From assembly GCF_000716605.1 (NCBI RefSeq), contig NZ_JNXE01000012.1:162178-226177 (forward strand): DNA of 64,000 bases, read 5' to 3'. The position numbers were made by a program, and so were the translations under genes. The stretch comes from Streptomyces sp. NRRL F-525 (GTDB lineage: Bacteria > Actinomycetota > Actinomycetes > Streptomycetales > Streptomycetaceae). The notes beneath the pieces were generated by a model that saw only the letters and a program-made list of their open reading frames with translations, was not told the origin of the DNA and made no database searches. Positions within the stretch are counted from its first letter, which is position 1. Every line of letters begins with the position of its first letter. Shown here piece after piece: positions 44,736 to 53,586 of the stretch.

Positions 44736-45859
44736 GCGCCCCGAGACTGCGCAACGACACCCCGGAAAAGGCCGGCCTCGACCCCGAGGAACTCCGCCAC
44801 CTGATCCGGCAGGCCCACGACCTCACCACCGGCGACCGCCCCTGGGCGGCGGGCACCGTCGTGGTGGCCGGCCGCGGCCCGGTGATCGCCGTGGAGGAGG
44901 CGGCGGGCTGGGCCGTACGGTATTCGGCCTACGACCCGGAGACCGACCGGGGCGTCGAACTACCCCCTGCCTCCCGCGTCCCGACGACGGTCGACACCCC
45001 CTTCGACCTGGCTTCCGTGACCAAGCTGTTCACGGCGGTGGCGGCGATGCAGCAGATCGAGCGGGGCACGCTGGGCATCGACGCGAGGGTGGGCGCGTAC
45101 CTGCCGGACTTCCGGGCCGCGGCCCGCCACGGCATCACCGTCCGCCAGCTCCTCACCCACACCTCGGGCCTGCGCCCCGAACTCCCGCTCTACGACTGTG
45201 CCGACGACGCCGAACGCCTGTCGATGCTCCGAACGGAGGCGCCGGTGGGGGAGCCGGGCGAGTACGTCTACTCGGACCTGAACCTCCTCCTGCTCCAGTT
45301 CGTCCTGGAACGCATCAGCGGCCGCACGCTCGATGTCCTCATCCACGACGGCATCACCCGCCCGCTGGGCATGACGTCCACGGACTTCGGCCCGTGCCCC
45401 GGCGCGGCGGCGACCGAGGACCAGCGCCGGCCGTGGGCCAAGGTGGACCGGGGGATGCTGCGGGGTGTCGTCCACGACGAGAACGCGTGGGCGCTGGGTG
45501 GCGTGGCTGGTCACGCGGGCCTCTTCTCGACGGGGCGCGACCTGGCGATCTTCTGCCGCACGTTGCTGGCGGGGGGTTCCTACGGCCCGGCCCGCATCCT
45601 GGGATCCGACTTCGTGGAGCTGCTGCTGACCCCGCCTGGGCTCGGCTTCGGGGTCGATCAGGCTTGGTTCATGGGGGAGTTGGCGGGGCGGGGGGCGGTG
45701 GGGCACACGGGGTTCACGGGGACGTCGGTGGTGCTGGATCCGGCTACCGACACGTTTTTGGTGTTGCTGGCGAACACGGTGCATCCCCGGAGGCGGGGGG
45801 CGGACAGTGGGCCGCGGGCGGCGGCGGGAACTCGGGTGGCTCGGGCGGTGAGGGGCTGA
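44696..45859 (+). CDS. Serine hydrolase (beta-lactamase/class C fold)
   Basis: About 387 residues. It is a penicillin-binding-type serine hydrolase with SxxK in DLASVTKLFTAV, YxN in YVYSDLNLLLL, and HTG in VGHTGFTGTSVVLDP. It could be an esterase, a D-aminopeptidase-like enzyme or a beta-lactamase relative; no signal peptide is seen, so it is probably cytoplasmic. It overlaps the end of the MFS gene. The start is uncertain: TTG 44696 is used, but a CTG at 44732 overlapping the MFS stop has a better site (GGAGGGAGTGGGGAG) in front of it. Coupling with the exporter suggests a shared resistance or uptake role (inference). Confidence 0.82.
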   Translation: MEHTYDRGGSGELSAPRLRNDTPEKAGLDPEELRHLIRQAHDLTTGDRPWAAGTVVVAGRGPVIAVEEAAGWAVRYSAYDPETDRGVELPPASRVPTTVDTPFDLASVTKLFTAVAAMQQIERGTLGIDARVGAYLPDFRAAARHGITVRQLLTHTSGLRPELPLYDCADDAERLSMLRTEAPVGEPGEYVYSDLNLLLLQFVLERISGRTLDVLIHDGITRPLGMTSTDFGPCPGAAATEDQRRPWAKVDRGMLRGVVHDENAWALGGVAGHAGLFSTGRDLAIFCRTLLAGGSYGPARILGSDFVELLLTPPGLGFGVDQAWFMGELAGRGAVGHTGFTGTSVVLDPATDTFLVLLANTVHPRRRGADSGPRAAAGTRVARAVRG

Positions 45860-45953
45860 CGCCGGGTTCTCCGGTGGCAGGGTGGGGCGGCGTTTTTGAG
45901 CCGAGCTCTTCATCGCCCCGCCATGGGTGGTGGGTGGGCATAGGCCTGGGGGT

Positions 45954-45972
45954 CTGGGGGCGGAGCCCCCAG
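45954..45972. terminator. Short GC hairpin
   Basis: CTGGGGGC (45954-45961) and GCCCCCAG (45965-45972) form a perfect 8-bp stem with a GGA loop between the serine hydrolase and Rsm22-type genes. This GGGGGCGGAGCCCCC-type palindrome is common between genes in Streptomyces and probably acts as a terminator. Confidence 0.6.
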
Positions 45973-45999
45973 GGACCTCGGCTGGAACTCCGGGGCACT

Positions 46000-46005
46000 T
46001 AGAAT
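46000..46005 (+). promoter_or_regulatory. -10 element for a leaderless transcript
   Basis: TAGAAT ends six bases before the GTG start of the Rsm22-type gene, so the transcript would begin at or next to the start codon. No clear -35 is visible. Confidence 0.5.
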
Positions 46006-46011
46006 CGGCGG

Positions 46012-46998
46012 GTGGACGACCCCGTGGCCCCGGCCGAAACCCTCCGTACCGCACTGGCCCGCCTGCTCGACGGGCTTCCGCCCAGGCAGGCCTCCGGGGC
46101 TGTGGAGCGGTTGATCGCCAATTACAGGGGGGCCACCCCGACCGACGCCCCGATCCTGCGGGACCGCGCGGACGTGGCGGCCTACGCGGCGTATCGGATG
46201 CCGGCGACCTTCGAAGCCGTACGTTCCGCACTGGACGCCTTCGCGGACGCCGTACCCGAGTGGGCCCCGGAAGGGCACGTGGATGTAGGCGGCGGGACCG
46301 GCGCCGCCATCTGGGCCGCGGCCGCGACCTGGGACGGTGACCGCCCGGTGACCGTCCTCGACTGGGCCGAGCCCGCACTCGCCCTGGGCAAGGAGATCGC
46401 CGCCGCCAACCCGGCACTGAGCAGGGTCAGTTGGCAGCGCGCCCGCATCGGCTCCGCGCTCACCCTCGACCCCACCGACCTCGTCACCGTCTCCTACGTC
46501 CTCAACGAACTCACCGCCCCCGACCGCACCGCCCTCGTCGACGCCGCCGCCTCCGCGGCCCAGGCGGTCGTGATCGTCGAGGCAGGCACCCCCGCCGGTT
46601 ACGCCCGCGTCATCGAGGCCCGGGACAGACTGATCGCAGCCGGTTTCCACATCGCCGCCCCCTGCCCCCACAGCGCCGCCTGCCCGATCACCCCCGGCGA
46701 GGACTGGTGCCACTTCTCGGCACGGGTCAGCCGTTCCTCCCTGCACCGCCAGGTCAAGGGCGGCTCCCTGCCGTACGAGGACGAGAAGTTCAGCTACGTG
46801 GCCGCCGCCCGCTTCCCCGTCGAACCCGCACCCGCCCGCGTCGTACGCCGCCCGCAGATCCGCAAGGGCCAGGTGCTCCTCGACCTCTGCGAGACCGACG
46901 AACAGCTGCGCCGCACGACGGTCACCAAACGCCACGGCGACCTGTACAAGGCGGCACGGAACGTGAGCTGGGGAGACCCCTGGCCGGAAAAAGCGTGA
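46012..46998 (+). CDS. Rsm22-type small-ribosomal-subunit methyltransferase family protein
   Basis: The 328-residue product is a SAM-dependent methyltransferase of the Rsm22 family: SAM motif GHVDVGGGTGAAIWAAAATWDGDRPVTVLDWAEPALALG, then TVSYVLNELTAPDRT, and a cysteine cluster CPHSAACPI...DWCHF typical of this family. Mitochondrial relatives assist small-subunit assembly; the bacterial role is not well defined. The GTG lies just after a TAGAAT -10. The stop codon is inside copy 3 of the dispersed inverted repeat. Confidence 0.88.
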   Translation: MDDPVAPAETLRTALARLLDGLPPRQASGAVERLIANYRGATPTDAPILRDRADVAAYAAYRMPATFEAVRSALDAFADAVPEWAPEGHVDVGGGTGAAIWAAAATWDGDRPVTVLDWAEPALALGKEIAAANPALSRVSWQRARIGSALTLDPTDLVTVSYVLNELTAPDRTALVDAAASAAQAVVIVEAGTPAGYARVIEARDRLIAAGFHIAAPCPHSAACPITPGEDWCHFSARVSRSSLHRQVKGGSLPYEDEKFSYVAAARFPVEPAPARVVRRPQIRKGQVLLDLCETDEQLRRTTVTKRHGDLYKAARNVSWGDPWPEKA

Positions 46999-47023
46999 CA
47001 CTTCCGCCGAAACTGTCACACGT
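46991..47023. repeat. Dispersed inverted repeat, copy 3
   Basis: AAGCGTGACACTT (centre 46997) and AACTGTCACACGT (centre 47017) are half-sites 20 bp apart, like copies 1 and 2 but with three mismatches between arms. It begins within the last codons of the Rsm22-type gene, whose TGA is part of the motif. Confidence 0.65.
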
Positions 47024-47162
47024 GTGTCTCGTCCCACCCACCCCGGATACGAGGTCCCGCCTCTCAGGGCGCAGGATGGTGGGACCATAGGGGAAGTTCT
47101 CCGCACAACGGCAGGGCACGACGGCAAGACGGCAAGGCGACAACAGCAGGGCGAGGAGATAG

Positions 47163-47900
47163 ATGAGCGCGACGTTCGGTGGCCGGACCGGTCGGCAGGG
47201 CAAACTCTCCTCGTGGCTGCGCGGACGCCGCCCGCAGGAGGCCCCCGACGACGGCAGCGGACGCGAGGCGCTGCTGCTGGCCGCCGCCGAGGCGGGACTC
47301 CCGCTCGCGCCCGCCGCGCACCCCGCCCCGGGCTACCGATGTTCGTGCGACCGTGTCGGCTGCCCCACCCCGGCCCGCCACCCCGTGTCGTTCGCCTGGC
47401 AGACGCAGTCCACCACCGACCGCGCCCAGATCGAGCGCTGGGCCCGCCACCAGCCGCAGGCCAACTTCATCACCGCGACCGGCATGGTCAACGACGTCCT
47501 GGACGTCCCCCTCGAAGCGGGCCACGAGGCGCTGGAGCGGCTGCTCGCCGCCGGTGTCGAGGTCGGCCCGGTCGCCGCGAGCGACGACGGACGGCTCCTC
47601 TTCTTCACCCTCACCCGCGGCACCCCCGAGGACGAGGACGAGTGGTGGCCGTGCGAACTGGACTGCCACCCCGAGACGATGGACGAACACCCCGGCCTGC
47701 GCTGGCACTGCCGCGGCTCCTACGTCCTCGTCCCCCCGGCCCAACTCCCCGGTGAGAACCAGTCGGTTCACTGGGTACGCGGCCCCGAGCACCCCCTGCC
47801 CGACCCGCTGACCCTCCTCGAAACCCTCACGGACGCCTGCGCCCGCCATGCCGGCGCGGAGCCGGACCACGCGAACTCGGCCTGGCCGCTGGGCCGTTGA
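47163..47900 (+). CDS. Bifunctional primase/polymerase (Prim-Pol) domain protein
   Basis: The 245-residue product resembles the standalone Prim-Pol-domain proteins conserved in Streptomyces: AALEAGLPL-like start (REALLLAAAEAGLPLAPAAHPAPGYRCSCDRVGCPTPARHPV) and FAWQTQSTTDRAQIERWARHQPQANFITATG, the region that begins the Prim-Pol catalytic fold. The metal-binding residues are not convincingly present (DVLDVPLEAG replaces the usual DxD), so the enzyme may be inactive. GAGGAG lies just before the ATG. It is convergent with the next gene, 10 bp away. Confidence 0.8.
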   Translation: MSATFGGRTGRQGKLSSWLRGRRPQEAPDDGSGREALLLAAAEAGLPLAPAAHPAPGYRCSCDRVGCPTPARHPVSFAWQTQSTTDRAQIERWARHQPQANFITATGMVNDVLDVPLEAGHEALERLLAAGVEVGPVAASDDGRLLFFTLTRGTPEDEDEWWPCELDCHPETMDEHPGLRWHCRGSYVLVPPAQLPGENQSVHWVRGPEHPLPDPLTLLETLTDACARHAGAEPDHANSAWPLGR

Positions 47901-47910
47901 CCTCCTGAGG

Positions 47911-48900
47911 TCAGCCGCCCTGCGCCGAGGTCAGCCCCTCGATCCGCCCCAGCACCGACACCTTCCCGCCCCGCTTGGGGTCCAACGCCACCTCGTTGGA
48001 GATGAGTTGGAGGGTGAGGGACTGCTCCACCTCACCCGTCGTCAGCGCCTGCACGTCCTTGTTCTGCGTCGGCACCGAGGTGCCCTCGGCGGCGGTCTCC
48101 TTCTGGAAGTACCGCGTGGTGAAGAACACCAACGCCCCGCCGTCCGCCGTACGCAACGCCAGCGGCGCGTAGTCACCGCTCGTCAGCGGCTGGTCGAGGA
48201 ACTGCACGGCCAGCCCCGGCTTGGTGGCCTTCTCCCGGTCCGCCCGCCACCCACTGGTGTGCGCGCCGTCCGCGAAGGCGGTCCCACCACTCTTCAGATA
48301 CGTCGCGTAGCTCTGGCTCAACTCGCCCGGCGCGACGGCCAGTTCGCCCGAGTCCGCCGGTACGGCCTCGGCCCAGCCGTCCTTGTCGGTCCTGAACTTC
48401 GGTACGGCACTGGGCGCGAGCAGCGTCAGATACGCCACCTGCCAGGGCTCGGCGAGGTCGTTGCGCGTGAAGACCAGCAACCACCGGGCCGCGCCACCCT
48501 TGTTGGCGGCGGCGTCGGCCACGAACCAGCGCGGCCAGCCGGCCTTCTTCGGGATGGTGAACTTCGCGTCCGTCAGCTCCAGCGGCGAGTGATTGGCGTT
48601 CCCGGACGGCGAGTTGGTGTGCCCCGCCTTCAGGCGTGCCGCGTCGATGTCACCGAGCGCGCCAGTGACATGAGCGGCGTCCAGGGAACTGTCGTACGCC
48701 TTGTCGGCCGCGTTGTACGCGGTCGTGAACTGCTGGAGCGCCGTCGCGGCCTCGGCGCGGGTGGTGGCTGGCAGCACCTCCCGCTCGCCGTGCACCACCA
48801 CGCAACCGCTCGCCGTCAGCGACAAAGCGGTCACCGAGGCCGCTATCAGTACGCGCCGGTCAAGCCTGCGGAGCCTTCGAGGGCTGCGATCCCTGCTCAT
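47911..48900 (-). CDS. Hypothetical lipoprotein
   Basis: The 329-residue product has an Arg-rich start and lipoprotein signal RRVLIAASVTALSLTASGC, then a mixed alpha/beta domain with FTTAYNAADKAYDSSLDAAHVTGALGDIDAARLKAGH and RWLLVFTRNDLAEPWQVAYLT. This pattern is conserved in actinobacterial lipoproteins (DUF8094-like, tentative). Its start overlaps the end of efeU by 41 bases, so it is the last gene of the efe operon or coupled to it; that suggests, but does not show, a link to iron uptake. Confidence 0.78.
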   Translation of the reverse strand: MSRDRSPRRLRRLDRRVLIAASVTALSLTASGCVVVHGEREVLPATTRAEAATALQQFTTAYNAADKAYDSSLDAAHVTGALGDIDAARLKAGHTNSPSGNANHSPLELTDAKFTIPKKAGWPRWFVADAAANKGGAARWLLVFTRNDLAEPWQVAYLTLLAPSAVPKFRTDKDGWAEAVPADSGELAVAPGELSQSYATYLKSGGTAFADGAHTSGWRADREKATKPGLAVQFLDQPLTSGDYAPLALRTADGGALVFFTTRYFQKETAAEGTSVPTQNKDVQALTTGEVEQSLTLQLISNEVALDPKRGGKVSVLGRIEGLTSAQGG

Positions 48901-49732
48901 CAGGTGTCTTCACCTTCCCCTTCCCGGAGGCGAACCCTACCGGGGCGAAGAACAGGGCGAGCGTGGGGACCAGGTACAGCAGCCACACCGTGATCTGCAG
49001 GACGGTCGGGTCCGGCTGGAAGTTGAAGACACCCTTCAGGAGGGTGCCGTACCAGCTGTCCGGCGGGATCGTGTCACTGATGTCGAACGCCAGCTTCGTC
49101 AGCCCCGGAAGCCAGTCGGCCTCCTGCAGGTCGTGGAAGCCGTACGCCAGTACACCCGCGGCCACGACGACCAGCATCGCCCCGGTCCAGGTGAAGAACT
49201 TCGCGAGGTTGATCTTCAGCGCCCCGCGATAGAACAGCCACCCCAGGAACACCGCCGTGGCCAGCCCCAGTCCTACGCCGACCAGCGGACGCGGGGTCCC
49301 GTCGCTCGCCGCGTGCACCGACGCCCACACGAACAGCGCGGTCTCCAGCCCCTCGCGGCCGACGGCGAGGAACGCGGTGGCGACCAGCGCGCCCGTGCCC
49401 ATCGCGAGCGCCGCGTCCAACTTGCCGTGCAGTTCGGTCTTCAGGTGCCGGGCGGTGCGCCGCATCCAGAACACCATCCACGTCACCAGACCGACCGCGA
49501 GGATCGACAGGGACCCGCCGAGCGCCTCCTGCGCCTGGAACGTCATCTCCTGCGAGCCGAACTCGAGCGCGCACCCGAAGCCCATCGCGATGAGGACGGC
49601 GACGACGATGCCGATCCAGATCGGCTTCAGCGCGTCCCGCCGGTCCGTCTTGACGAGATAGGCGATCAGGATGCAGACGACGAGACTGGCTTCCAGCCCC
49701 TCGCGCAGACCGATCAGATAGTTCGAGAACAC
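48860..49732 (-). CDS. efeU: Iron permease EfeU (FTR1 family)
   Basis: The 290-residue product is a seven-helix FTR1-type permease. It has both REGLE iron-binding motifs: LREGLEASLVV in TM1 and VGREGLETALFV in TM4. It imports iron through the membrane with EfeO and EfeB. It lies 3 bp downstream of efeB, and its 3' end overlaps the following lipoprotein gene. The C-terminus is a hydrophilic Lys/Pro/Gln tail. Confidence 0.93.
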   Translation of the reverse strand: MFSNYLIGLREGLEASLVVCILIAYLVKTDRRDALKPIWIGIVVAVLIAMGFGCALEFGSQEMTFQAQEALGGSLSILAVGLVTWMVFWMRRTARHLKTELHGKLDAALAMGTGALVATAFLAVGREGLETALFVWASVHAASDGTPRPLVGVGLGLATAVFLGWLFYRGALKINLAKFFTWTGAMLVVVAAGVLAYGFHDLQEADWLPGLTKLAFDISDTIPPDSWYGTLLKGVFNFQPDPTVLQITVWLLYLVPTLALFFAPVGFASGKGKVKTPDEQGSQPSKAPQA

Positions 49733-49735
49733 GGT

Positions 49736-51007
49736 CTACGACTCCTTCGCGTCCTTGGAGAACAGCGTGCTGCCCCACCAGTCGTCCTTGTCACGGACGC
49801 CCGGCGGAACGGCGAAGACCGCCGAACCCACGTGCTGGATGTACTCGTTGAGCGCGTCGGACGCGGACAGCTTCCGCTGCAGCGGGATGAATCCCTTGCG
49901 TACGTCACGCTGGTAGGCCAGGAAGAACAGGCCCGCTTCGAGACGGCCGAGACCGTCGGTGCCGTCGGTGAAGGAGTAGCCCCGGCGCAGGATCGTGACC
50001 CCGCTGTTGGAGTCGGGATGCGCGAGCCGCACGTGCGCGTCGGGCTTCATCGCCTTCAGGAACGGCGCGTCGTGCTCCTTCGCCTTGCCGACCGGAGCGC
50101 CCTCGCCCTTGTCCCGCCCGAACACGTCCTCCTGCTCCTGGAGCGAAGTCCGGTCCCAGGTCTCGATGTTCATCCGGATCCGCCGGGCGACGAGATACGA
50201 ACCCCCGCTCATCCAGGCCGAGTTGGCACCGCCGTCACCGTCCCCGACCCACACGAACTTCTTCAGCCGGTCCGTCTCGGTCCCCGCGATGTTGCGGGTG
50301 CCGTCCTTGAACCCCATGAGATTGCGCGGGGTTTGAGCCCCCGGGGTCGTGGACGACGTCTTCCCGAAGCCCAGTTGGGACCACCGGATGGCGACCTTGC
50401 CGAACCCGATCCGGGCGAGATTGCGGATCGCGTGCACGGCGACCTGCGGATCGTCCGCACAGGCCTGCACACAAAGGTCCCCGCCCGTACGGGACTTGTC
50501 GAAGTTGTCGCCGGGGAACTGCGGCAGATCGACAAGGGCGTCAGGACGACTGCCGCTCAGCCCGAAGTGGTCGAAGAACGAGGGCCCGAAGCCGATCGTC
50601 AGCGTCAGCCGCGAGGGCTTCAGCCCCAGCGCCTCACCGGTGTCGTCCGGCGGCGCCTCGGCGAGCCCGCCGTAGGCCCCGTCACCGACCGCGTGCCCAC
50701 CGGTCATCCGGCGGGCGGCGGCCGTCCAGTCCTTGAGCATCCGCACGAACTCGGCGCGGTCGTCGGTCTTCACGTCGAACGCGGCGAAGTGCAGCCGGTC
50801 CTGCACGGGCGTGGCGATGCCCGCCTGGTTGGCGCCGTGGAAGGCGACCGCGGCACCGGTGTCGGCACCGGCCGGATCGACGTCGTCGCCGACCCGGGTC
50901 ATCGCCACCGCACCACCGGCCGCGACGGCGCCGAGCGCGAGCCCGGCACCGCCCCATCCGATGAGCGAACGGCGGGAGGGGGAGTCCGATTTCGGGGTCT
51001 CGGTCAT
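49736..51007 (-). CDS. efeB: Deferrochelatase/peroxidase EfeB (DyP family)
   Basis: The 423-residue product has a twin-arginine signal peptide (SRRSLIGWGGAGLALGAVAAGGAVAMT) and the DyP-peroxidase core with GFKDGTRN (the GxxDG motif) and SYLVARRIRMNIETWDR. EfeB is a haem-containing Tat substrate that oxidises ferrous iron or extracts iron from haem, outside the membrane. ATG 51007 is chosen (GTAGGG upstream); an in-frame GTG lies two codons earlier. It lies between efeO and efeU in the operon. Confidence 0.93.
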   Translation of the reverse strand: MTETPKSDSPSRRSLIGWGGAGLALGAVAAGGAVAMTRVGDDVDPAGADTGAAVAFHGANQAGIATPVQDRLHFAAFDVKTDDRAEFVRMLKDWTAAARRMTGGHAVGDGAYGGLAEAPPDDTGEALGLKPSRLTLTIGFGPSFFDHFGLSGSRPDALVDLPQFPGDNFDKSRTGGDLCVQACADDPQVAVHAIRNLARIGFGKVAIRWSQLGFGKTSSTTPGAQTPRNLMGFKDGTRNIAGTETDRLKKFVWVGDGDGGANSAWMSGGSYLVARRIRMNIETWDRTSLQEQEDVFGRDKGEGAPVGKAKEHDAPFLKAMKPDAHVRLAHPDSNSGVTILRRGYSFTDGTDGLGRLEAGLFFLAYQRDVRKGFIPLQRKLSASDALNEYIQHVGSAVFAVPPGVRDKDDWWGSTLFSKDAKES

Positions 51008-51016
51008 GGCCACGCC

Positions 51017-52153
51017 CTACTTCACGACGGCGGCGGCGAGCTTGGACAGCGGCTCCGCGAGAGCGTTGACCGCGTCCGACAGCTCCTTGCGCTGGTCCGC
51101 GGTGACCTTGTCGTACGACACGAAGCCGTCCGAGGTCGAGGTCGAGCGGTACTTCTCGAGCAGCGTGTTGAGCGCCGCGAACTGCTTGTCCAACTCGGTG
51201 GTGAGGGCCGCGTCGTTCTTCTGCGCGACGGGCTTCAGCAGCTCGTACGCCTTCTGCGCGCCCTCGACGTTGCCCTTGAAGTCGCTCAGGTCGGTGTGCG
51301 AGTAGCGGTCCTCCTCACCGGTGACCTTGCCGGTGGCGACCTCGTCGAGGAGTTCCTTGGCGCCGTTGGCCATGGAGGTCGGGGTGATCTCGGCCTTGCC
51401 GACGCGCTTCTGCCAGTCCTTGAGATCGGTGACCAGTTCGGCGGCGAGGGCCTTCTGCTCGGCACCGATCTTCTTGTCGGTCCACAGCGCCTTCTCCAGC
51501 GCGTGCCACCCGGTCCACTTCTGGCCCTTCTCCAGGTCGTTGACGCGGGTGTCGGTCTTGGGGTCGATGTCCCCGAACGACTCGGCGATCGGCTCGGTGG
51601 CCTCCCAGCCGTAACGGGAGGGCGCGTAGGCGTTCTTGGCGGCGGTGAGGTCGCCCGCCTTGATGGCGTTCGCGAAGGTCTCTATCTTCGGGATCGTCGC
51701 GTCGGCCTGCTCCTGCGCGTACTCGCGGTAGGCGGCGACGGCGGCGTCCAGCTTCGGGTCCCGCTTGGCGACCGAGCCCCCGGTGACGGTCAACTTCTGC
51801 CGCACACCGTGCCCCTTCATGCCAGGCCGGCAGGCGATCTCGTAAGACCCCGCCTTCACCTCGGCGGTGAGCGTGTACTTGGTCCCCGGCCCGATGTTCT
51901 CCTTCTCGGAGACGATCCGGTCGTCCGGGAAGAGGATCTCGACCTCGGTCGCCTTCGAGCCGGTGTTCTCGATCTTCAGCGTGACCTGCCCGGCCGGGAT
52001 CGACTTCGCGGAGGTCGTGCACTTGGAGTCGGCCGCGGTCACCTGGATCGCGTCCCCGTCCTTGGCGTCGCTCTTCGCGGTGCACGACGTGACGGCGGTC
52101 AGTGCGGCCGCGGCGGCGACGGCGGTGGCGACGGGAAGTCGGACGGCACGCAT
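51017..52153 (-). CDS. efeO: Iron-binding lipoprotein EfeO (cupredoxin + M75 imelysin-like)
   Basis: The 378-residue product has a lipoprotein signal (ATAVAAAAALTAVTSC), an N-terminal cupredoxin-like domain (about 35-125, QVTLKIENTGSKATEVEILFPDDRIVSE ... YEIACRPGMKGHGVRQKL) and a C-terminal M75/imelysin-like domain with the HxxE metal motif in WTGWHALEKALW. EfeO presents iron to the EfeU permease. It is the first gene of efeOBU, with an iron box 66-85 bp upstream of the start. Confidence 0.93.
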   Translation of the reverse strand: MRAVRLPVATAVAAAAALTAVTSCTAKSDAKDGDAIQVTAADSKCTTSAKSIPAGQVTLKIENTGSKATEVEILFPDDRIVSEKENIGPGTKYTLTAEVKAGSYEIACRPGMKGHGVRQKLTVTGGSVAKRDPKLDAAVAAYREYAQEQADATIPKIETFANAIKAGDLTAAKNAYAPSRYGWEATEPIAESFGDIDPKTDTRVNDLEKGQKWTGWHALEKALWTDKKIGAEQKALAAELVTDLKDWQKRVGKAEITPTSMANGAKELLDEVATGKVTGEEDRYSHTDLSDFKGNVEGAQKAYELLKPVAQKNDAALTTELDKQFAALNTLLEKYRSTSTSDGFVSYDKVTADQRKELSDAVNALAEPLSKLAAAVVK

Positions 52154-52219
52154 GCAGGCTCCAAACGAGAGGGTGTGACCGGGTGATGCCGTGAGGCAGT
52201 GTGGTGAGGCTGCCCTAAC

Positions 52220-52238
52220 TTACCTGAGGCTTACCTCA
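52220..52238 (-). promoter_or_regulatory. Iron box upstream of efeOBU
   Basis: Read on the minus strand, TGAGGTAAGCCTCAGGTAA matches 14 of 19 positions of the DtxR/IdeR/DmdR1 consensus (TTAGGTTAGGCTCACCTAA). It lies in the promoter region of efeO, so the operon should be repressed when iron is sufficient. Confidence 0.75.
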
Positions 52239-52340
52239 GTCATACCCGTCCGGTCCGGTATTCACTGCCCACAGAAAAATCACAGACACGGCTTGATCTC
52301 GCTGGCGGAAAACGGATGCCAAGGGACGGTCAAGAGTGGG

Positions 52341-53159
52341 TCAAGCGGGCCGTTTCGGTGTCACTACGACCGCCCCCGTGCGCGGATGCGGAAACACCTC
52401 GACCGCCTGGTCATAGACGTCCGACAGCAACTCCTCGGTGAATACGGCACCCGGCGGCCCGTCGGCGGCGACACGACCGGCGCGCAGGATCGCGACCCGG
52501 TGCGCGTAGGCGGCGGCCAGCGCGAGATCGTGCAGCACCACGACCACCGCGTCCCCCGCGTGCGCCCTTTCCCGGCACAGCCGCAGGACCAGTTCCTGAT
52601 GCCGGAGATCAAGCGCGGCGGTCGGCTCATCAAGCAAAAGCACCGGCGCCCGCTGGGCCAACACCCGCGCGAGCGCGACCCGTGCCCGCTCCCCACCGCT
52701 GAGCGCGGAGAACGGCCGCAGCGCAAAGCCCGCGACCTCCGCCCGCGCCATCGCGTCCGCTACGGCGACCTCGTCCTCGGCGGGGCTGGTGGCATGCGGC
52801 GCCCGCCCCATCCGCACGACGTCCTCAACCGTGAACGGAAAGGAGAGCGCGGCCGCTTGAGGAAGCACGGCCCGCCGCAGGGCGAGTTCGGGCGCGGACC
52901 ACTCGGTGGCGGCCCGCCCGTAGATCCGGACAACCCCGGAGGCCGGCACCAGATCCGCGGCAAGGGCCCCCAACAGGGTCGATTTCCCAGCCCCGTTGGG
53001 CCCAACAAGCGCAAGCACCTCCCCGGCCCGGACAGCCACGGACACACCGTGAAGGACTTTGCGCCCACCGAGTCGGACGTGCAGGTCCTCGGCTTCGGCG
53101 AGGAGGTCTCCCGGTTCGGCGGGGGAAGGGGGTGCGGGTCGGCTGCGGAGGAGTCTCAT
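52341..53159 (-). CDS. hmuV: Haem ABC transporter ATP-binding protein HmuV
   Basis: The 272-residue product has Walker A GPNGAGKST (about 54-62), signature LSGGERARVALARVLA, Walker B VLLLDEPTAALD and the His switch VLHD. This is the FecE/HmuV class that drives iron-chelate and haem import. The ATG at 53159 follows AAGGAGG. It should pair with HmuU, but the two genes are separated by 427 bp that contain a tandem duplication. Confidence 0.9.
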   Translation of the reverse strand: MRLLRSRPAPPSPAEPGDLLAEAEDLHVRLGGRKVLHGVSVAVRAGEVLALVGPNGAGKSTLLGALAADLVPASGVVRIYGRAATEWSAPELALRRAVLPQAAALSFPFTVEDVVRMGRAPHATSPAEDEVAVADAMARAEVAGFALRPFSALSGGERARVALARVLAQRAPVLLLDEPTAALDLRHQELVLRLCRERAHAGDAVVVVLHDLALAAAYAHRVAILRAGRVAADGPPGAVFTEELLSDVYDQAVEVFPHPRTGAVVVTPKRPA

Positions 53160-53314
53160 ACGCGGCCTCCTTGAACGGAAGGGACGAGGACGGTCCGGCA
53201 CCGCCGAGATGCTCCGCGGGGGCTGAACGCCGTTGCGGCGGAGGGCAGTTGGCGGGCGATGGAGAGGCGGCGGAGGCGGAACGGGGTTGCGGAAAAGCGC
53301 AGGCCGGCGTCAAA

Positions 53315-53578
53315 GGGGCGCGGGGAACTGCGCGACCAGCCACAGATGACCCGCACCCCCCAACGCACATCCAGTGGCAGTCTCGACCGGGAAACGGTGG
53401 AGGGTTCCCGGCACCCTGGAGCAGCGGTAACGGGGGCGGCGTTGAAGGGGCGCGGGGAACTGCGCGACCAGCCACCCACGGCCCGTACCTCCCAACGCAC
53501 ATCCCGTGGCACTCTCGGCCGGGAAGCGGAGGAGGATCCCCGGCAACCTGGAGCAGCGACCGGCAAGGTGTTCCGGGG
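53315..53578. repeat. Tandem direct repeat of about 132 bp
   Basis: Two adjacent units (53315-53446 and 53447-53578) begin with the same GGGGCGCGGGGAACTGCGCG sequence and stay alike throughout. By eye, the first 60 positions differ at about seven. The remaining part of the gap (53160-53314) has no gene that I can support. The GGGGCGCGGGGAACTGCGCG element is a motif I have seen repeated between Streptomyces genes. Confidence 0.75.
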
Positions 53579-53586
53579 AACCTGGC

